From: JANXVV01 sp038230975
GTDB lineage: Bacteria > Planctomycetota > Phycisphaerae > Tepidisphaerales > Tepidisphaeraceae
Reading direction: 5' to 3'
DNA length: 16,910 nt
Assembly: GCA_038230975.1 (NCBI GenBank)
Contig: JBBRMF010000098.1
Location: 1 to 16,910, forward strand
Shown here: positions 6,704-13,893 of the stretch, piece by piece
Layout of the letters: each line of letters starts with the position of its first letter
How positions within the stretch are numbered: position 1 is the first letter of the stretch
Position numbers and translations under genes: made by a program
Notes under the pieces: generated by a model
Seen by the model: the letters and a program-made list of their open reading frames with translations, nothing else
Databases searched by the model: none
Told to the model about the DNA's origin: nothing

Positions 6704-8491
6704 TTACAGCCCACCGGGTTTCCCACGGCCGCCAGCACCCATCATCCGAAGTTGGATCGAGGTGGTGACCATGGCTTCGACCAGGTCAGCCGGGACGAAG
6801 ATATCTTCGCGAACGGCGGGGCCATCCGTGCCAAAGGTAATACCGATCGGAGCCAGGTCGGGCTTGATGTTGATGGGGATTGGCATGCCCATCATCTTGG
6901 CGTAGTTCGTGGCGGTGGTCACCAACTGGCCCAGGTCAAAATACACCACACCGAGGCGGCTCTTTGGGAGGTTGCGTGTGACCATCTGCACGCTTTCCAG
7001 CTTGGAAACGGATTCGGTGTTTTCCTTGGCGGCCTTGATGGCAGCGCTGATTTGCGTGTCGTCCAGACCGAGAACAGTCAGCAGATGCTGGTCATCCAGG
7101 ATACCGTTGTAACCCGTGGCACCATTCGGCCCGTACATCATCGCCATCATCTGTTTGGCCTGTGCGGCAGTTCCTTCGTCACCGCTCACTTCCGTCGTGA
7201 ACTGCGTGAACGATACACCGTCGATCGTTTTTGCGTTAGGTGTGTAGACGGTTTTGGTCTTGGGCTGGTTCGGGATCAAAGTCATCAACTGCTGTTGGGC
7301 TTCCATCATTTGCTGTTGCGCGGTGGCAAGCACTTTGGCGTCGCCCTTGGCGACGTTCACCGATTGAATCAAGGAAGCCGTTCCCAGCGCGCCCGTGGGA
7401 GCAATTAAACCGACGACCTGACCTTTATTCGCGGTCATCGCCTGCTTCATGGATTCGAGCATCTTGGCGATGGGCTTCAATTCTTCACCGCTTGTCGCAA
7501 GCTGCGCTTCGATTGGGCGAAGCAGATCTTCGAGCATTTTCTTACCTTCCGCGCCGGCGGGGCTTCCGCCGGCAAAGAAGATGTACTTTGCATCCGGCAG
7601 GCCGGCCAATAGCGGGCCATCGGTTCCCTTTATGCCGGAGAATGACTTGCCGAGGTACGAATCATTCTTGAAATCCGCCAGAACGGACATTCCGATTCCA
7701 TCTTTGCTCAAGTTCAAGCTGAAGGCGGCAGCGGTTGAGTCTGCGAGAAATTCTTCGCCCATGGCCAGACCTTGAATCACAACAGCCTTGATCAAAGGTG
7801 CATACTTCGCAGTCTTCTCGTCTTTAGTGAAATTCTTTTCGACGTCGCTGAGAATCGTGTCCTTGTGTTCTTTCAACTTTTTATCGAGTTTTGGGCCAAG
7901 TACGATAAAGTTGACGAGCGTCACGGCATCTTTGCTCGCCAATTCCCTGGCTGCGGTGCCGGTCGCCTTGAACCCATCAGGCTTTTTGGCCAGGAGTTCC
8001 TTGATCGGACTCAATGCGGCATATTTGCCCCAGTGGGCGGAATAGGTGGATTCTTTCTCTTTTTCACCCTTGACGGTCATGCTGAAAACGTCCAGATCCC
8101 CTTCCTTCTTGGCATCCGCGAAATTTCCAACGAATGCCGCGTAGTCCGCAACGGGCAGCAAAATCAGGATCGGAGGTTGTGCCCCGTCCAGATCTCCATT
8201 GGTCAACACGATGGCGGCATCGGAGTTACGATCCAGCCCTTTGGTGATGCCACCTGACTCAAGCAATGCGCCAAGCGGGTCGGCGGCTTGAGGAGCCATC
8301 TCAACCAATCCCCACTGCTTGGCAAGTGCGGCGGCTTTGTCGTTGAATTCGGTCAAGTTCTTGATCCGAAAGACGACCAGCGCGTCGCTCGGCACCATGT
8401 CCAGAACCTGAGCCTGAATCGTAGTGATGCATAGAGCTATTGCCGCAACAGTGGTTATCCACAACGGCATACGTCCGTAAACTCGTTTCAT
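6704..8491 (-). CDS. Secreted protein of unknown function
   Basis: 595 residues from the start chosen at 8491. The longer start at 8545 is rejected because AAGGAG (8497-8502) sits five bases before this ATG and a signal peptide begins here. MKRVYGRMPL is followed by a hydrophobic stretch ending IQAQ, so the protein is exported. The mature part has no motif I can name with confidence. It alternates amphipathic helices and strands, with an opening segment VLDMVPSDALVVFRIKNL that I associate with planctomycete DUF3352-like exported proteins. There is a Lys-rich stretch about 100 residues into the mature part (KGEKEKES) and a Gln/Met-rich helix (QQQMMEAQQQLM). The C-terminus is Gly/Pro/Arg-rich (GAGGRGKPGG). 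No catalytic residues or membrane anchor are evident after the signal peptide. No function is proposed. Confidence 0.8.
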   Translation of the reverse strand: MKRVYGRMPLWITTVAAIALCITTIQAQVLDMVPSDALVVFRIKNLTEFNDKAAALAKQWGLVEMAPQAADPLGALLESGGITKGLDRNSDAAIVLTNGDLDGAQPPILILLPVADYAAFVGNFADAKKEGDLDVFSMTVKGEKEKESTYSAHWGKYAALSPIKELLAKKPDGFKATGTAARELASKDAVTLVNFIVLGPKLDKKLKEHKDTILSDVEKNFTKDEKTAKYAPLIKAVVIQGLAMGEEFLADSTAAAFSLNLSKDGIGMSVLADFKNDSYLGKSFSGIKGTDGPLLAGLPDAKYIFFAGGSPAGAEGKKMLEDLLRPIEAQLATSGEELKPIAKMLESMKQAMTANKGQVVGLIAPTGALGTASLIQSVNVAKGDAKVLATAQQQMMEAQQQLMTLIPNQPKTKTVYTPNAKTIDGVSFTQFTTEVSGDEGTAAQAKQMMAMMYGPNGATGYNGILDDQHLLTVLGLDDTQISAAIKAAKENTESVSKLESVQMVTRNLPKSRLGVVYFDLGQLVTTATNYAKMMGMPIPINIKPDLAPIGITFGTDGPAVREDIFVPADLVEAMVTTSIQLRMMGAGGRGKPGGL

Positions 8492-8543
8492 ATTTACTCC
8501 TTCGGTGTTCCACGAAAACATTTGATGCCTTGGCACTGTAGCC

Positions 8544-8571
8544 ATCGTACAATTGAACCCAAATCGGTCAA
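8544..8571 (-). promoter_or_regulatory. Candidate promoter of the secreted-protein gene
   Basis: On the minus strand TTGACC (plus 8566-8571), a 16-base spacer and TACGAT (plus 8544-8549) would start transcription near 8537. That is inside the longer alternative reading frame, which supports the start at 8491. Confidence 0.45.
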
Positions 8572-8656
8572 CCGTACAAAATACCAGGTTTTTTAGTCGA
8601 ACGATATCGCTCAGTCCACCATAATGTCAGGATCAATCGACCTCGGTTGAGACAAA

Positions 8657-8687
8657 TTTACACGCCAGGCCGTAAACCGGCTATTAT
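8657..8687 (+). promoter_or_regulatory. Candidate moaA promoter
   Basis: TTTACA (8657-8662) and TATTAT (8682-8687) with a 19-base spacer lie about 40 bases before moaA. The spacer is longer than ideal. An A/T-rich TATTATAAAAT run makes the -10 part the more believable half. I saw no fold resembling a molybdenum-cofactor riboswitch here. Confidence 0.3.
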
Positions 8688-8726
8688 AAAATGCGGTCCA
8701 GGATTGTACCTGTAAGGATTTGATCG

Positions 8727-9857
8727 ATGCGCTTGCCTTTGCTTGAAACTAATTCCGTGGCCAGTCGCTCGGCCGAATCCCATTTCGATACGGGCCCCCA
8801 GTCCATTTCAGCAGTGCGGGTTTTGCGCATCAGCATCACCGATCGGTGCAACTTCCGCTGTCTCTATTGCATGCCGGAAGAAGGCGTGCAATGGCTGCCG
8901 AAGGAGGGCATCCTCAGCTTTGAAGAGATATCGGATGTCGTGAAAGCCGCCATCGACATTCATGGCATCCGGCGATTCAAGCTCACCGGCGGTGAACCCA
9001 CCGTAAGGCACGGGTTGGTCGACTTAGTCAAACTTCTCCGGGAAATCGACGGGATTGAAGATCTTTCCCTGACCACCAACGGCATGCTGATGACCGAACT
9101 CGCGCAACCGTTGAAAGATGCCGGTCTTGATCGAGTGACCATCAGCCTTGATAGCCTGCAAACTGATCGCTTTCGTCGAATCACGCGCACCGGAGATCTT
9201 TCGACGGTCATGCGCGGTCTCGATCAATGCCAAGCCGTCGGTCTGGACTCGCTCAAGATCAACTGCGTGACGATGCGCGGCACGAATGATGACGAATTTG
9301 CGGATTTCGCACGCCTGACGCTCGATCGAAAATTGACCGTTCGTTTCATCGAATACATGCCGTTGGGGGATGCGGCGTTGATGCACGCCGTGGGCTCTTC
9401 CAAGAAGGTGGCCGAAGAAGAAATCGGACCCGCCGGGGGTTGCGGTGCCCAGGATCGCGGCCAGGATTCGTTTATCGCCGAAACTGAAGTTCGCGAGCGG
9501 ATTGAAGCGGATCTTGGTCCGTTGGTGCCGGTGGATCGCGACTCTGAATCCGGTGTCGGGCCAGCCGTGCCCTACCGTCTGGCCCTTGGCAATCCGGTCG
9601 GACGGATCGGATTTATCAGCGCCATGTCGGCTCCTTTCTGCGCCACCTGCAATCGCCTTCGACTGACCGCCAACGGTGTGCTCCGCTCGTGCCTTTTTGA
9701 AGGGGGTGAAGTGGAGATTCGAGATCTGCTTCGCCGTTCCACAGATCCGCGTGAACGTCGAGATGCTTTGGCCCATGCAATGTCTGAATGCGTCCGGCTT
9801 AAACCCGATGTTCACTCGATGCGTGGGAATCAGCAGATGAGCCGAATCGGGGGATAG
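8727..9857 (+). CDS. moaA: GTP 3',8-cyclase, molybdenum cofactor synthesis
   Basis: 376 residues, somewhat longer than the usual 330 or so. MoaA is a radical-SAM enzyme with two [4Fe-4S] clusters that converts GTP to 3',8-cyclo-GTP, the first step to molybdopterin, working with MoaC. The SAM-cluster motif is C41-x3-C45-x2-C48 in CNFRCLYC, followed by LTGGEPTVR (86-94). The second cluster ligands are C305, C308 and C322 in CATCNRLRLTANGVLRSC. The C-terminal GG needed for activity is present (375-376). About 27 extra residues (222-248, containing EEEIGPAGGCGAQDRGQ) separate the GTP-side strand RFIEYMPLG from the next helix. The start has TAAGGAT eight bases upstream. No other moa or mog gene is in the window. 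Confidence 0.95.
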   Translation: MRLPLLETNSVASRSAESHFDTGPQSISAVRVLRISITDRCNFRCLYCMPEEGVQWLPKEGILSFEEISDVVKAAIDIHGIRRFKLTGGEPTVRHGLVDLVKLLREIDGIEDLSLTTNGMLMTELAQPLKDAGLDRVTISLDSLQTDRFRRITRTGDLSTVMRGLDQCQAVGLDSLKINCVTMRGTNDDEFADFARLTLDRKLTVRFIEYMPLGDAALMHAVGSSKKVAEEEIGPAGGCGAQDRGQDSFIAETEVRERIEADLGPLVPVDRDSESGVGPAVPYRLALGNPVGRIGFISAMSAPFCATCNRLRLTANGVLRSCLFEGGEVEIRDLLRRSTDPRERRDALAHAMSECVRLKPDVHSMRGNQQMSRIGG

Positions 9858-9913
9858 CGTTACGAAACCGCCCCCGTGAGCTTCGTCGTTCCGCCGGTCG
9901 TTCAGGAGTTATT

Positions 9914-11023
9914 ATGCGGTCGAATTTTTCTCGTTGCACCTGGGTGGGCTGGCTCCTCTTGGCGACGCCGGGGTACGCTGGCGATTGTGTCCCAGTCGTT
10001 CCGGAAAATCGCGTCGCGGTTAAACCTGATCCCAAAGCCGTCAAAGCCTCAAAGGCCGCCCTTGGTATCGCCATCACCGCGCTTCAGAAAGAGATTCTGG
10101 CCCACGCGAACGATTCAAAGATTACGCTCCGCGCCACGAGCAATTATTTTATCGATAATCCACCTGAACGGCTGATCGTTCCGGAAGTCCTCGTGGACAC
10201 ACTCAACACGGTGTTCAGTGCCGATGCACCTACTGACAGCTATATCAAATGGCAACTTCTCTCCGGCGTTCCGTCAAAATTTGAAGGCGATTTGGCACAC
10301 GACGCATCGGTGGCCTATCTCAATGTAGGCAAGCCTATTCCGCGTCCGGGCCTGAGCATGGCCGACAAAAAAGAACTCGATGCTTACTTGAAGCAAGTTA
10401 GATCGACTGAGGATTCCGTTGCCCTGACTCAAAAACTCACCGACCTCATCGAACCCTGGCAAACCCGAAACGCGCCGGTACTGGCCTACCGGGATGCGCT
10501 TTACGGCCGTCTGCCTCGGAACGGTGAAGCATTGGTTGCCCGATTGGAAGATGAAGCCCAGCGCGTTGAGGCCGGCTATGAAAGTCGCAAATCGATGGCT
10601 GCTCTGATCAAGGCGATTGACAAATGGATCGATACGAAACCTCCGGCGCTGCATCTGCAGATCGTCGCCGATCGCGTTACGGCCTGGATGAACCGCGGAC
10701 AGCCCCAGCCGATTCCGAAAGTGATCCGCGGTAAGATCGGCATCGCCCACCACCCGAATTATAAGCGCGGCAAGCTCGACGACGGTCTTCCCCCGCGGCC
10801 TTTTCCTCCGGTTTATTACGAAGAGGTGGAATATGTTCCCGATCTAAACTTCTTTTCCCAGCTCTTTCGGCGGGGTCGCGTCGCCTCCGATGAAAAGCAA
10901 TGGCACTGGTCTGAAAAAAGCGCTCTACAAGTCGAAGGCGAATCCCTGAGTGAGCTGGTGGTTACCCTCGAAGAATATGCGAAGATCGCCCGCGAGACCG
11001 AGCAAAAGGCACGCAAAAAATAA
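9914..11023 (+). CDS. Exported protein of unknown function
   Basis: 369 residues. The start is well supported: AGGAG at 9904-9908, five bases upstream. An N-terminal signal peptide (MRSNFSRCTWVGWLLLATPGYAG, cleavage near 23) sends it to the periplasm or outside. The mature part is helical, with a Pro-rich section (residues about 293-306: GLPPRPFPPVYYEEV) and a Lys/Glu-rich C-terminal helix ending EQKARKK. No known domain was recognised. It follows moaA by 56 bases on the same strand and may share its transcript, but nothing links it to cofactor synthesis. Confidence 0.78.
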   Translation: MRSNFSRCTWVGWLLLATPGYAGDCVPVVPENRVAVKPDPKAVKASKAALGIAITALQKEILAHANDSKITLRATSNYFIDNPPERLIVPEVLVDTLNTVFSADAPTDSYIKWQLLSGVPSKFEGDLAHDASVAYLNVGKPIPRPGLSMADKKELDAYLKQVRSTEDSVALTQKLTDLIEPWQTRNAPVLAYRDALYGRLPRNGEALVARLEDEAQRVEAGYESRKSMAALIKAIDKWIDTKPPALHLQIVADRVTAWMNRGQPQPIPKVIRGKIGIAHHPNYKRGKLDDGLPPRPFPPVYYEEVEYVPDLNFFSQLFRRGRVASDEKQWHWSEKSALQVEGESLSELVVTLEEYAKIARETEQKARKK

Positions 11024-11325
11024 CTGCGGGCCACTGGAAGATGTTTTCGCACTTCACTGTCATATCGCTTACCCAGTCGGCGGAATAATCCTGGCCTGCG
11101 AATTTCACCCCTTGAAATTCCGAGATCTCAACGTAGAAATTGCTGAGCGCGGCTTCGATCGATTATCGCGGCAATCGTCGGCGGCATGTTGTGCGCCCAT
11201 GCGTTGAAGACCTCGCAGGTTATAAAATCCAGCTTGTTTAACCGATACAAGTTCTTAACGTCACTCGACTCTCGCGATCGTTTACGCTCGAAGGTCGCTT
11301 CATCGTCAGCCTTGGAATTCGCCCC
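11024..11325. other. Intergenic region with one inverted repeat
   Basis: No believable gene is seen in these 302 bases. A perfect 7-bp inverted repeat GAATTTC (11100-11106) / GAAATTC (11114-11120) with loop ACCCCTT stands out; no T-run follows. It may be an operator or a weak terminator. A TATAAA (11222-11227) lies about 100 bases before the next gene without a matching -35. Confidence 0.4.
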
Positions 11326-12918
11326 ATGAAAAAGCGACTGCTTCTGATCGCCACCCTCTCCGCGGCATGTCTCCGGGTACAGGCTCAAACATTTGGGACC
11401 AATACCGGAACATTCGTGGATTTTTTGAGATCGTATCCAACCGACTCGGTCCCACTGCGATATCCCGGACAAATCACGCAGGGATATAACCCCGCGCCGG
11501 CTGGCACCGTCACGGGACTGGCACCGGTTATTACCGGTGATGTCGGAATCTTCAGCGGCGCATCAAACTACCCGAGCGCCGCGGGTTACACGCTCAATTT
11601 CACGGCCACGAATCCCGCTGCCATCGCCACGAACCTGTCAGGGATGTTTTCCAATCTCACGAATGTGCAGATCAATGGCACTCACTACTCGGCTAACTTC
11701 ACACTCACTCATCCTGCCGGCGGGCGGTTGACCGGCGGCGGTGAGATTGATTTCACCGGGGCCAGCACAACCAATCCCATCTCCAATGTTTCGGTTGTTC
11801 AACCCGGCGGCACATTGAACGGCCTGACGCCGAGCTACGCGAGTTATTTGAACGAGTACCAGGCCGTCCGATGGATGAATAACAACAATATCAACAACAA
11901 CAGCGCCCCGGTCAGCGCCGGCGATTTACTCCCCAGCGGCCAGAACATCAGCAACGTCGGAAACAGCTTCGATGATATTATCGGTTGGTCAAATCAGCAG
12001 GCCAACCTGAAAAAGGTGTGGATCAACATCCCCGTGAACGCCAGCGATAGCTACGTGAAGGCGGTGGCCGACAAATTTGCCGCGTCGCTGGCACCGGGGA
12101 AGCAGGTCGTCGTCGAATATGGCAATGAGAATTGGAACACGGCATTCACGCACCCCAAATGGATTCTCGCGCAAGCCAAGATCGATCCCCGCGTCATTGC
12201 CGGCGACGACTTTACGCGCACCAGCCAGGAAGCCGGCCTCCTTTCGGCCAACGTGATGCAGATCTTTCAGAATGAATTCACGGACAAGACCCGCGTCGCG
12301 GGTTTTTTAGGTTCGCAAGGAGCGGATCAATATTTCGTGGATCAGGAAAAACAAGCCATCAATCGCGTATTCGGACCGAGCGCGGTGACGTCACTGTACA
12401 AGTATCAGGGCATTGGTTTCTACCCGGCAGACAATCTTTCCTCGGCGAGCAGCGTGGACCAGGTCATTTCTGCGCTGTACGGGGATCTCGTTCGTCAAAA
12501 ACAGTATCTGGCCAAAGAAAAAGCCGACGCCACCGCTTCCGGTCTCAGTGAAGCGGTTTATGAATGGAGTCCCAACGGCTACCTCACGCAGGGCGGCGTT
12601 TCGCAAGCCGTCGTCGAGGCCTTCCGCGCCGATCCGCGGGCGAAACAGTGGACGCTCGATGAATGGAATGCCATCAAGTCCATCCTCAGCCCGAACGATA
12701 TGGCGATGGAATTTTCCATCGTCGGCGATGGGTGGAGCGCGCAGATCAACCCACTGCTTCCCCACGAACCGGAGCAACAGGCCATCGATCAAATCAGCGC
12801 AGATCTGGGAATCACCGGTCCGCTGACCCCGGAACCCACCTGCCTGAGTTTCATCGGCTTGGCAGGAACGGCGCTGATGGCCCGCCGAAAAAAGTGTTTC
12901 CGCGATACGTTGAATTGA
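11326..12918 (+). CDS. Secreted glycosidase-like protein with PEP-CTERM sorting tail
   Basis: 530 residues. Residues 1-20 are a signal peptide (MKKRLLLIATLSAACLRVQA). The region from about 175 to 420 resembles the clan-A glycoside-hydrolase-like fold of bacterial 'cellulose-binding' proteins: LNEYQAVRWMNNNN, WINIPVNASDSYVKAVADKF, then VVVEYGNENWN (262-271). The latter carries the Asn-Glu pair of clan A enzymes, with E268 as likely acid/base. E413 in VYEWSPNG could be the nucleophile (inference). The C-terminus is a PEP-CTERM signal: PEP 502-504, a short hydrophobic helix 505-519, and RRKK 520-523. Such proteins are processed by an exosortase, which is not in this window. Residues 185-193 (NNNNINNNS) are an unusual Asn run. 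The start lacks a strong ribosome binding site. The sugar substrate is unknown. Confidence 0.75.
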   Translation: MKKRLLLIATLSAACLRVQAQTFGTNTGTFVDFLRSYPTDSVPLRYPGQITQGYNPAPAGTVTGLAPVITGDVGIFSGASNYPSAAGYTLNFTATNPAAIATNLSGMFSNLTNVQINGTHYSANFTLTHPAGGRLTGGGEIDFTGASTTNPISNVSVVQPGGTLNGLTPSYASYLNEYQAVRWMNNNNINNNSAPVSAGDLLPSGQNISNVGNSFDDIIGWSNQQANLKKVWINIPVNASDSYVKAVADKFAASLAPGKQVVVEYGNENWNTAFTHPKWILAQAKIDPRVIAGDDFTRTSQEAGLLSANVMQIFQNEFTDKTRVAGFLGSQGADQYFVDQEKQAINRVFGPSAVTSLYKYQGIGFYPADNLSSASSVDQVISALYGDLVRQKQYLAKEKADATASGLSEAVYEWSPNGYLTQGGVSQAVVEAFRADPRAKQWTLDEWNAIKSILSPNDMAMEFSIVGDGWSAQINPLLPHEPEQQAIDQISADLGITGPLTPEPTCLSFIGLAGTALMARRKKCFRDTLN

Positions 12919-12929
12919 AACGGCCATGT

Positions 12930-13000
12930 GGGGTGGGTGTACGCACCCACCGTCTATAATTCGCACCATGGGGCAATCTGTGGGTGAGTACACCCAACCT
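12930..13000. repeat. Inverted pair of REP-like palindromes
   Basis: The left unit is a perfect 8-bp hairpin GGTGGGTG (12932-12939) / CACCCACC (12944-12951) with loop TACG. The right unit TGGGTG (12981-12986) / CACCCA (12991-12996) with loop AGTA is, when reverse-complemented, nearly the same sequence (GGTTGGGTGTACTCACCCAC against GGGTGGGTGTACGCACCCAC). Two head-to-head copies about 30 bases apart resemble a BIME-type pair. No REP-associated transposase is in the window. Confidence 0.65.
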
Positions 13001-13019
13001 ACATGACTACATGACGTAT

Positions 13020-13050
13020 TTGTGGCACGGGCTTCCAGCGCGTGCCACAA
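13020..13050. terminator. Strong 10-bp hairpin between convergent genes
   Basis: TTGTGGCACG (13020-13029) and CGTGCCACAA (13041-13050) form a perfect stem with an 11-base loop, between the ends of the glycosidase-like gene and osmC. It probably serves as a bidirectional terminator. The sequence also resembles a dispersed TGTGGCACGGGC...-type palindrome, so it may be a third repeat unit. Confidence 0.6.
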
Positions 13051-13057
13051 TTGATTC

Positions 13058-13483
13058 TCAAATCAGTTTCGCCTCCAGCGTGATCGGCGTTGATGCCAGA
13101 GCCTTGGACACCGGGCAGTTTTCCTTAGCGCCCTCGGCGAATTTCTGAAACGCCGCATCATCCAATCCGGACACTTGCACTTCGGTTTGCAGATCGATTC
13201 GAGTGATGGCAAACCCATCTCCTTTTTTATCGAAGATCACTTTCGCGATCGTATGCACGCGGGTCGGAACATGCCCGGCCTGCGATAATTCATGCGACAA
13301 CGCCATCGAGAAACATCCCGCGTGCGCCGCCCCGAGTAGTTCTTCCGGATTGGTGCCCGCCCCATCACCGACACGGCCGCGCCAATCGTATGAACCACTA
13401 AACGCCTTGCTTCCGACGGTAAGTTGTCCTTTTCCTTCCATCAGACTTCCAGTCCAAACGGCATCTGCAGTACGTGTAGGCAT
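13058..13483 (-). CDS. osmC: OsmC family peroxidase
   Basis: 141 residues from the start at 13483; the preceding AAGGAAAGG is a good ribosome binding site, and the conserved family start TRTADAVWTGSLMEGKG follows at once. OsmC proteins are small cytoplasmic dimers that reduce organic hydroperoxides using two cysteines. Both are present: one in AHAGCFSMAL (residue 57 of this protein) and one in ENCPVSKAL (about residue 122). The L-x2-A-H-A-G-C block and the following LS-HEL helix match the subfamily close to E. coli OsmC rather than Ohr. A longer start at 13519 adds 12 residues that do not fit the family. The gene is convergent with the glycosidase-like gene. No OhrR-type regulator is in the window. 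Confidence 0.9.
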   Translation of the reverse strand: MPTRTADAVWTGSLMEGKGQLTVGSKAFSGSYDWRGRVGDGAGTNPEELLGAAHAGCFSMALSHELSQAGHVPTRVHTIAKVIFDKKGDGFAITRIDLQTEVQVSGLDDAAFQKFAEGAKENCPVSKALASTPITLEAKLI

Positions 13484-13615
13484 GACCTTTCCTTCCATGA
13501 TCCATTGGAACGTATCCATCTCTCGCAGCGGACGCCCGCAGCGCGGATTTGATAGTAGCGGCTTGTTTCAACTCAGGTCGACTCAAAAACTCAAAATGTA
13601 TTCATTCCAAGACGC

Positions 13616-13644
13616 TTGGACAGCGGCGAAAATTCCGCTAAACT
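13616..13644 (+). promoter_or_regulatory. Promoter of tRNA-Ser
   Basis: TTGGAC (13616-13621), a 17-base spacer and TAAACT (13639-13644) form a good sigma-70-type promoter. Transcription would start near 13651, about 20 bases before the tRNA. Confidence 0.6.
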
Positions 13645-13652
13645 CTTTCTCT

Positions 13653-13666
13653 TACCCGTGAGGGTA
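13653..13666 (+). other. GNRA-capped hairpin in the tRNA leader
   Basis: TACCC (13653-13657) and GGGTA (13662-13666) close a GTGA tetraloop of the GNRA type, four bases before the mature tRNA 5' end. It lies in the expected 5' leader removed by RNase P. Confidence 0.4.
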
Positions 13667-13670
13667 GTCT

Positions 13671-13759
13671 GGAGAGGTGGCCGAGTGGCCGAAGGCGCAG
13701 CACTGGAAATGCTGTTGGCGGCTTAAACCGTCACGCGAGTTCGAATCTCGCCCTCTCCG
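13671..13759 (+). tRNA. tRNA-Ser (anticodon GGA)
   Basis: 89 bases fold as a type II tRNA with a long variable arm, as expected for serine. The acceptor stem is GGAGAGG (13671-13677) with CCTCTCC (13752-13758) and discriminator G13759. The anticodon stem CAGCA/TGCTG encloses loop CTGGAAA, giving anticodon GGA (13705-13707), which reads UCC and UCU. The T loop has GTTCGAATC. CCA is not encoded. tRNA-Ser genes are frequent integration sites, and two tyrosine recombinase genes follow directly. Confidence 0.95.
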
Positions 13760-13770
13760 CTGATCTTGTC

Positions 13771-13802
13771 GCCCGTGATTCCTAAGTACTGGAATCACGG
13801 GC
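13771..13802 (+). terminator. Strong hairpin after tRNA-Ser
   Basis: GCCCGTGATTCC (13771-13782) and GGAATCACGGGC (13791-13802) form a perfect 12-bp stem with an 8-base loop, starting 12 bases after the tRNA. It is followed by ATTTGCATT rather than a clean T-run. It is probably the tRNA terminator; a role as a recombination core site beside the tRNA is possible. Confidence 0.6.
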
Positions 13803-13836
13803 ATTTGCATTCCTGGGGTCCCCCCGGAGACGTCGG

Positions 13837-13869
13837 TTTGTAGCGCTATTTGTAGCGCTTTGTAACGGC
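13837..13869 (+). repeat. TTTGTAGCGCT direct repeats before the recombinase gene
   Basis: TTTGTAGCGCT occurs at 13837-13847 and again at 13849-13859, with a degenerate third copy TTTGTAACGGC at 13859-13869. Two identical 11-mers 12 bases apart, ahead of an integrase gene, suggest a protein-binding array: recombinase arm sites or an operator. AGCGCT within each is itself palindromic. Confidence 0.5.
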
Positions 13870-13880
13870 GGGCTTCTCTG

Positions 13881-13893
13881 CGAGGACTCCTCG
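13881..13893 (+). promoter_or_regulatory. Palindrome containing the ribosome binding site of the recombinase gene
   Basis: CGAGGA-C-TCCTCG is a perfect palindrome ending at the base before the ATG at 13894. Its left arm holds the Shine-Dalgarno GAGGA (13882-13886). In RNA it can fold as a 5-bp hairpin with a 3-base loop and hide the ribosome binding site; in DNA it could be an operator. Confidence 0.5.

Noticed and set aside
8492..8545. Longer start for the secreted protein
   Set aside because: A good Shine-Dalgarno and a signal peptide point to 8491, and the likely transcription start near 8537 lies inside the longer frame.
8600..8726. Molybdenum-cofactor riboswitch before moaA
   Set aside because: Only short, weak pairings are visible; nothing matches the large multi-stem Moco element.
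9024..9815. 263-codon open frame on the minus strand inside moaA
   Set aside because: The opposite strand encodes an intact MoaA with all motifs; this frame shows no domain.
12930..13050. CRISPR array
   Set aside because: The palindromes are not regularly spaced direct repeats and no cas gene is near.
13484..13519. Longer start for OsmC
   Set aside because: The extra 12 residues do not fit the family and contain the ribosome binding site for the start at 13483.
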